This document shows, one piece after another, positions 61,125 through 64,000 of a DNA stretch of 64,000 bases (positions within the stretch are counted from its first letter, which is position 1; each line of letters opens with the position of its first letter). The stretch spans positions 1 to 64,000 of the forward strand of contig JAFUBA010000182.1 in NCBI GenBank assembly GCA_017460395.1, in the 5' to 3' direction. Source of the DNA: Clostridia bacterium. Lineage in GTDB: Bacteria; Bacillota; Clostridia; Christensenellales; Aristaeellaceae. The notes under the pieces are model-generated. The model was not told the DNA's origin. It saw only the letters and a program-made list of their open reading frames with translations, and searched no databases. A program made the translations under genes and the position numbers.

Positions 61125-62060
61125 ATGCCCATCAAAGAACTTCCGCCCGTCGGGCGGTTTGCACCCACGCCCAGCGGACGGCTGCACCTGGGGAATCTCT
61201 TCTGTGCCATGATCGCCTACCTGTCCGTGAGACACAGGGGCGGCCAATTTCTCCTTCGCATCGAGGATCTCGACCGTCCGCGCTGCCCCATGCATCTGTC
61301 GGAGATGGCCATCCGGGATCTTGAAAAGATGGGGTTTACCTGGGACGGTCCCATTCTCTTTCAGAGTCAGCGGGACAATCACTATGAGGCCGCGCTGCAG
61401 TGCCTTCGCAGCCAGGGCCTCATCTACCCCTGCTTCTGTACCCGCGCAGAGCTGCACGCCTCCATCGCCCCGAACCTGGGCGATACCATGCTGGTCTATC
61501 CCGGCACCTGTGCGCGCCTGACGCCGGAGGAGGTGCGAAGAAAAAGCGAAACGCGTGCCCCGGCCCTTCGCCTTCGGGTGCCGGATGAGACCATATCCTT
61601 CCGGGACCGCCTGCAGGGAACGGTCTCCGAAAACCTCCTGCGCGACTGCGGGGACTTCGTGCTTCGCCGCTCCGACGGGCTGTGGGGCTACCAGCTGGCG
61701 GTGGTGGTGGACGATGCTCAGAGCGGCGTCACCGAGGTGGTTCGGGGCATGGACCTTCTCAGTGCCACCCCGCGCCAGATCTATCTGCAGCGCTGCCTGT
61801 CCCTCGCCCCCGTTCACTACATGCACATTCCCCTTCTCCTGGACCCCAGGGGCCGCCGACTTGCCAAGCGTGACCGTGACCTGTCCCTGGATGTGCTCCT
61901 GGAAAAGTTCCGCGCAGAGGAGCTGTGGGGTTTTCTCGCCTGTGCGGCCGGCTTCCTGTCTGCCCCTGAACCCCTGTCTCTGGACGACCTTCTGGAGGTC
62001 TATGACGAGGGAAAACTGCCCCGGGATCATGCGGTCCTGCCCGAGGCGCTGGTCAGGTGA
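61125..62060 (+). CDS. gluQ: glutamyl-Q tRNA(Asp) synthetase (truncated GluRS paralogue)
   Basis: GluQRS attaches glutamate to queuosine at position 34 of tRNA-Asp. It has only the catalytic core, no anticodon-binding domain: FAPTPSGRLHLGNL (HIGH motif) and LAKRDRD (KMSKS-like), with a Cys-containing PCFCTRAEL for the Zn site. 311 aa from the ATG at 61125, which follows GGGAGG. A convergent gene starts 3 bases after the stop. Confidence 0.92.
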   Translation: MPIKELPPVGRFAPTPSGRLHLGNLFCAMIAYLSVRHRGGQFLLRIEDLDRPRCPMHLSEMAIRDLEKMGFTWDGPILFQSQRDNHYEAALQCLRSQGLIYPCFCTRAELHASIAPNLGDTMLVYPGTCARLTPEEVRRKSETRAPALRLRVPDETISFRDRLQGTVSENLLRDCGDFVLRRSDGLWGYQLAVVVDDAQSGVTEVVRGMDLLSATPRQIYLQRCLSLAPVHYMHIPLLLDPRGRRLAKRDRDLSLDVLLEKFRAEELWGFLACAAGFLSAPEPLSLDDLLEVYDEGKLPRDHAVLPEALVR

Positions 62061-62063
62061 CCC

Positions 62064-63518
62064 TCACACCCCGTGGTGTCCCGCCATGGCAAGGTAGATC
62101 ATTTCCCTGCGTGCGGGCAGCTCCAGCACGCGGAACCAGGTGGGATGCTCCCAGATCAGCTTCTTCCACATCTCATGCACATCCGGCCACACCCCATCGC
62201 GCCGGACACTGTCCTCCACCAGGGCTTCCACGGCGCGCGCGAGCTTCGCAAGGAGCTCTGTCGGCACCGCGATCATGCTCAGGTCCAGCTCCTCCCGGAC
62301 GCGGGCGAGCACGATCTGGTTCGTGCATACCCCCTGCCACTGGAAGTTGACGCCCTCCCACACGGGACAGCGGAGCACATCCGGGTCCAGCCAGATATAG
62401 TGGGTGTATGCGGTGTAAGTGCTCCTTGCGCTCTCAAGGAAGTGGACGAGGGAAAGGGACAGCCAGTGAAAGACCCGCTCGCCGTCCAGCTGCCCCTCCG
62501 CCCGGATGCCGTAGCTGCGGCGAAATTCCAGGGTGTTTGGCAGCACATTCTGGACCCGCATGAGCATCTCTTTCTCCGCAAAGCACATGAGCGGCAGGTT
62601 TTTTGCCTCGCACAGCTGCCTGAAATAGAACTGCTGCACGCCCAGCCGGCCGTCCGAGACGGGCAGGGTCAGAAAGCATGTCACGCAAAGCGGCATCCTC
62701 TTGCCGCTCCGCTCGCCCGTATACAGAAGCCGCTGGCGGACGATTCTGTTGAGCGGCATCTTCCGTTCAATGATCAGGTTCTGCCTGGCGAGCCCCAAAA
62801 TGGCCGCGGCCGAGGGCCGGATCTCCCGCTTCTTCCTCTGGAAGCCGTATTCCGCGAGAAAAGCCTCCGTCACCCCGTCGTCCGGGAGGCGCACCTCAGG
62901 CAGCTGAATATGCATGCTCATCGAGAGCAGCGGCAGGTGCAGCGTATAGAGTTTCCATCCCTGGGCAAAGGCCATCAGGAAGGGTACCTCCTGGTCCTCC
63001 GCCACCAGGCGGAAGAAGGCCGCAGGCGCAAAGCAGAAACCGGGGTTGAGAAAGGGCGTTCGCTGCGGGGCTGTGGTCAGGTGCATCGCGGCACCCCTGT
63101 GGAGCGTCAGATATCCGTCCTCCACCTTTGAGGCACCCACCGCCCACATCGTGTTCATGACATGCCAGATATAGGGCGGCATCCCGGTCAAAGCGGCATG
63201 GGGCCCGAGACTCCTGAGCGTCCGCTGCATCTGTGCGTCCCAGCCCTTTGTAAAGCCCATGCCGGCCTGGGACACCATGATCAGCGCCTCGCCCCGCCAG
63301 AACCTGCGGGCGTCGTGCCAGCTGTCGGACCCCGGGCAGAGGTACGTCAGTTCCCCGTACCCGGCCATCTCCTGCGCCTCCTCCTCCCCGGGCTCCTCCC
63401 CGAGGCTGAGGCCGATGCTGATGTTCTCCCTGTCCTTTGCCTTTTCCATGGCATCCCTGAGCGTCGCGCTCACATCCGAAAACGAGTTGCTGGCAAGGAG
63501 CAGCAGAATTCTGTCCAT
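62064..63518 (-). CDS. glycosyltransferase-like protein of unknown activity
   Basis: 484 aa. The N-terminus (ILLLLASNSFSDVSATLRDAM, then ISIGLSLGEEPG) resembles the opening of GlcNAc transferases related to GT60. The segment SWHDARRFWRGEALIMVSQ followed by MGFTKGWDAQM aligns in pattern with their AR...GE.Y.L..DSH..F..GWD stretch. The family's metal-binding DSH is not kept; here it reads SQA. The rest is unfamiliar. Activity may be lost or changed. It ends next to gluQ and precedes a metal transporter gene on the same strand. Confidence 0.55.
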   Translation of the reverse strand: MDRILLLLASNSFSDVSATLRDAMEKAKDRENISIGLSLGEEPGEEEAQEMAGYGELTYLCPGSDSWHDARRFWRGEALIMVSQAGMGFTKGWDAQMQRTLRSLGPHAALTGMPPYIWHVMNTMWAVGASKVEDGYLTLHRGAAMHLTTAPQRTPFLNPGFCFAPAAFFRLVAEDQEVPFLMAFAQGWKLYTLHLPLLSMSMHIQLPEVRLPDDGVTEAFLAEYGFQRKKREIRPSAAAILGLARQNLIIERKMPLNRIVRQRLLYTGERSGKRMPLCVTCFLTLPVSDGRLGVQQFYFRQLCEAKNLPLMCFAEKEMLMRVQNVLPNTLEFRRSYGIRAEGQLDGERVFHWLSLSLVHFLESARSTYTAYTHYIWLDPDVLRCPVWEGVNFQWQGVCTNQIVLARVREELDLSMIAVPTELLAKLARAVEALVEDSVRRDGVWPDVHEMWKKLIWEHPTWFRVLELPARREMIYLAMAGHHGV

Positions 63519-63525
63519 GCGCTTC

Positions 63526-64000
63526 TCACCTCCGTGTGCGGCGAATCAGGAGCGTCACGGCATAGATGGCGGCTGCGTACAGCACAATGGCAGCGCCCGC
63601 CGACGTGTCCCACAGATAGGAGCTGAAAAGCCCCATGACGCCCGACATGACGGCAAAGATCACCGAAAAGAAGGCATGCTGGCGCGTGGATCTTGCCACG
63701 TTTCTCCCGGCCGCGGCGGGCAGGATCAAAAGGGCATTGATCAGCATGACGCCCACCCAGCGGATAGACAGCATGACCGCCACGGCCACCAGGATCGCAA
63801 AGGCAGTTTCCACCAGGATCGTATGAATGCCCCTGGACCGCGCAAGGGATGCATTGATCCCGGTTAACAGCAGCGCATTGTACATATAACACCAGAGGAT
63901 CACGCCTCCGATGAGGGCCAGGAGCAGGTAGAGAAGATCCTCCTGCCCCACCGCCAGCACATCGCCGATGAGCAGGGAGGAATACTTGGCAAACCCGCCG
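63526..64000 (-). CDS. metal ABC transporter permease (ZnuB-like), 5' end outside the window
   Basis: C-terminal 157 residues of an ABC-3 family permease for Zn2+/Mn2+. At least four membrane helices are visible, with the conserved WVGVMLINALLILPAAAGRN loop and RGIHTI segment. The frame stays open to the window edge (GGFAKYSSLLIGD...), so it is truncated only by the window. The glycosyltransferase-like gene follows seven bases after its stop. Confidence 0.9.
   Translation of the reverse strand, partial: GGFAKYSSLLIGDVLAVGQEDLLYLLLALIGGVILWCYMYNALLLTGINASLARSRGIHTILVETAFAILVAVAVMLSIRWVGVMLINALLILPAAAGRNVARSTRQHAFFSVIFAVMSGVMGLFSSYLWDTSAGAAIVLYAAAIYAVTLLIRRTRR

Noticed and set aside
58504-61212. 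902-residue open frame opposite polA
   Set aside because: It is the antisense shadow of polA caused by high GC at codon third positions; composition (His/Leu/Arg/Gly-rich, no domain) is not protein-like and it has no ribosome site.
1-64000. CRISPR arrays, insertion sequences, prophage or integrase genes
   Set aside because: No spaced direct-repeat arrays, transposase or phage proteins were seen in any frame.

Overview
The window looks like the chromosome of a GC-rich Gram-positive anaerobe of the Clostridia type. Gene order matches Bacillus/Clostridium housekeeping clusters: mrnC-rlmB-rae1-sigH, darA-holB-ricT, priA-def-fmt-rsmB-rlmN-prpC-prkC-rsgA-rpe and hrcA-grpE-dnaK-dnaJ. A 2[4Fe-4S] clostridial ferredoxin, ThyX in place of ThyA, a Zn-ribbon L28, an orphan LoaP-like NusG paralogue and a perfect CIRCE element agree with this. 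An order such as Christensenellales is only a guess. I see no phage, IS element, CRISPR array or broken gene; this is core chromosome with a few accessory or uncharacterised genes.

Layout. 1-4.2 kb (-): RNA metabolism operon mrnC-thyX-rlmB-rae1-sigH from a good promoter. 4.3-4.9 kb (+): ferredoxin and two identical tRNA-Lys genes. 5-7.8 kb (-): darA-holB-ricT. 8-10.4 kb (+): THUMP-type rRNA methyltransferase, tRNA-Leu, CorA. 10.4-12.6 kb (-): MATE transporter and nadE. 12.8-14.4 kb (+): two esterase-like hydrolases. 14.5-19.4 kb (-): SEC-C protein, phosphohexomutase, M42 aminopeptidase and the coupled LoaP-like protein. 19.5-25.3 kb: two-way mixture of a sugar epimerase-like protein, a cytidylate-kinase-like protein with a secreted partner, DegV and secreted proteins of unknown function.

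24.6-36.8 kb (-) is one long priA-to-rpe operon joining replication restart, N-terminal formyl-Met processing, rRNA methylation, the PrkC/PrpC kinase-phosphatase pair and RsgA. 36.9-42.7 kb holds an epimerase-like gene and the CIRCE-controlled heat-shock operon. 43-48 kb (+): trmL, a small membrane protein, a family 4 uracil-DNA glycosylase, then nfeD-floA-unknown-LytTR regulator and rpmB. 48.1-49.7 kb (-): a secreted SH3-domain protein with a very acidic tail. 50.1-58.1 kb (+): ilvB-ilvN-ilvD-leuA followed by a DUF815 ATPase and an HD-domain protein. 58.1-64 kb: small FakA-domain-like protein, polA, gluQ, a glycosyltransferase-like protein and a partial metal ABC permease.

Many intergenic regions carry near-consensus sigma-A promoters (17-nt spacers, some with extended -10) and strong GC hairpin terminators, several bidirectional. 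The most interesting points are the LoaP-like/M42 pair downstream of a 17-bp perfect hairpin, the FloA operon carrying an orphan LytTR regulator, the ilv leader (three GTTTCTGCG copies around the promoter plus an attenuator-like hairpin), the ATPase/HD pair behind leuA, and disordered tails on several RNA-handling proteins.
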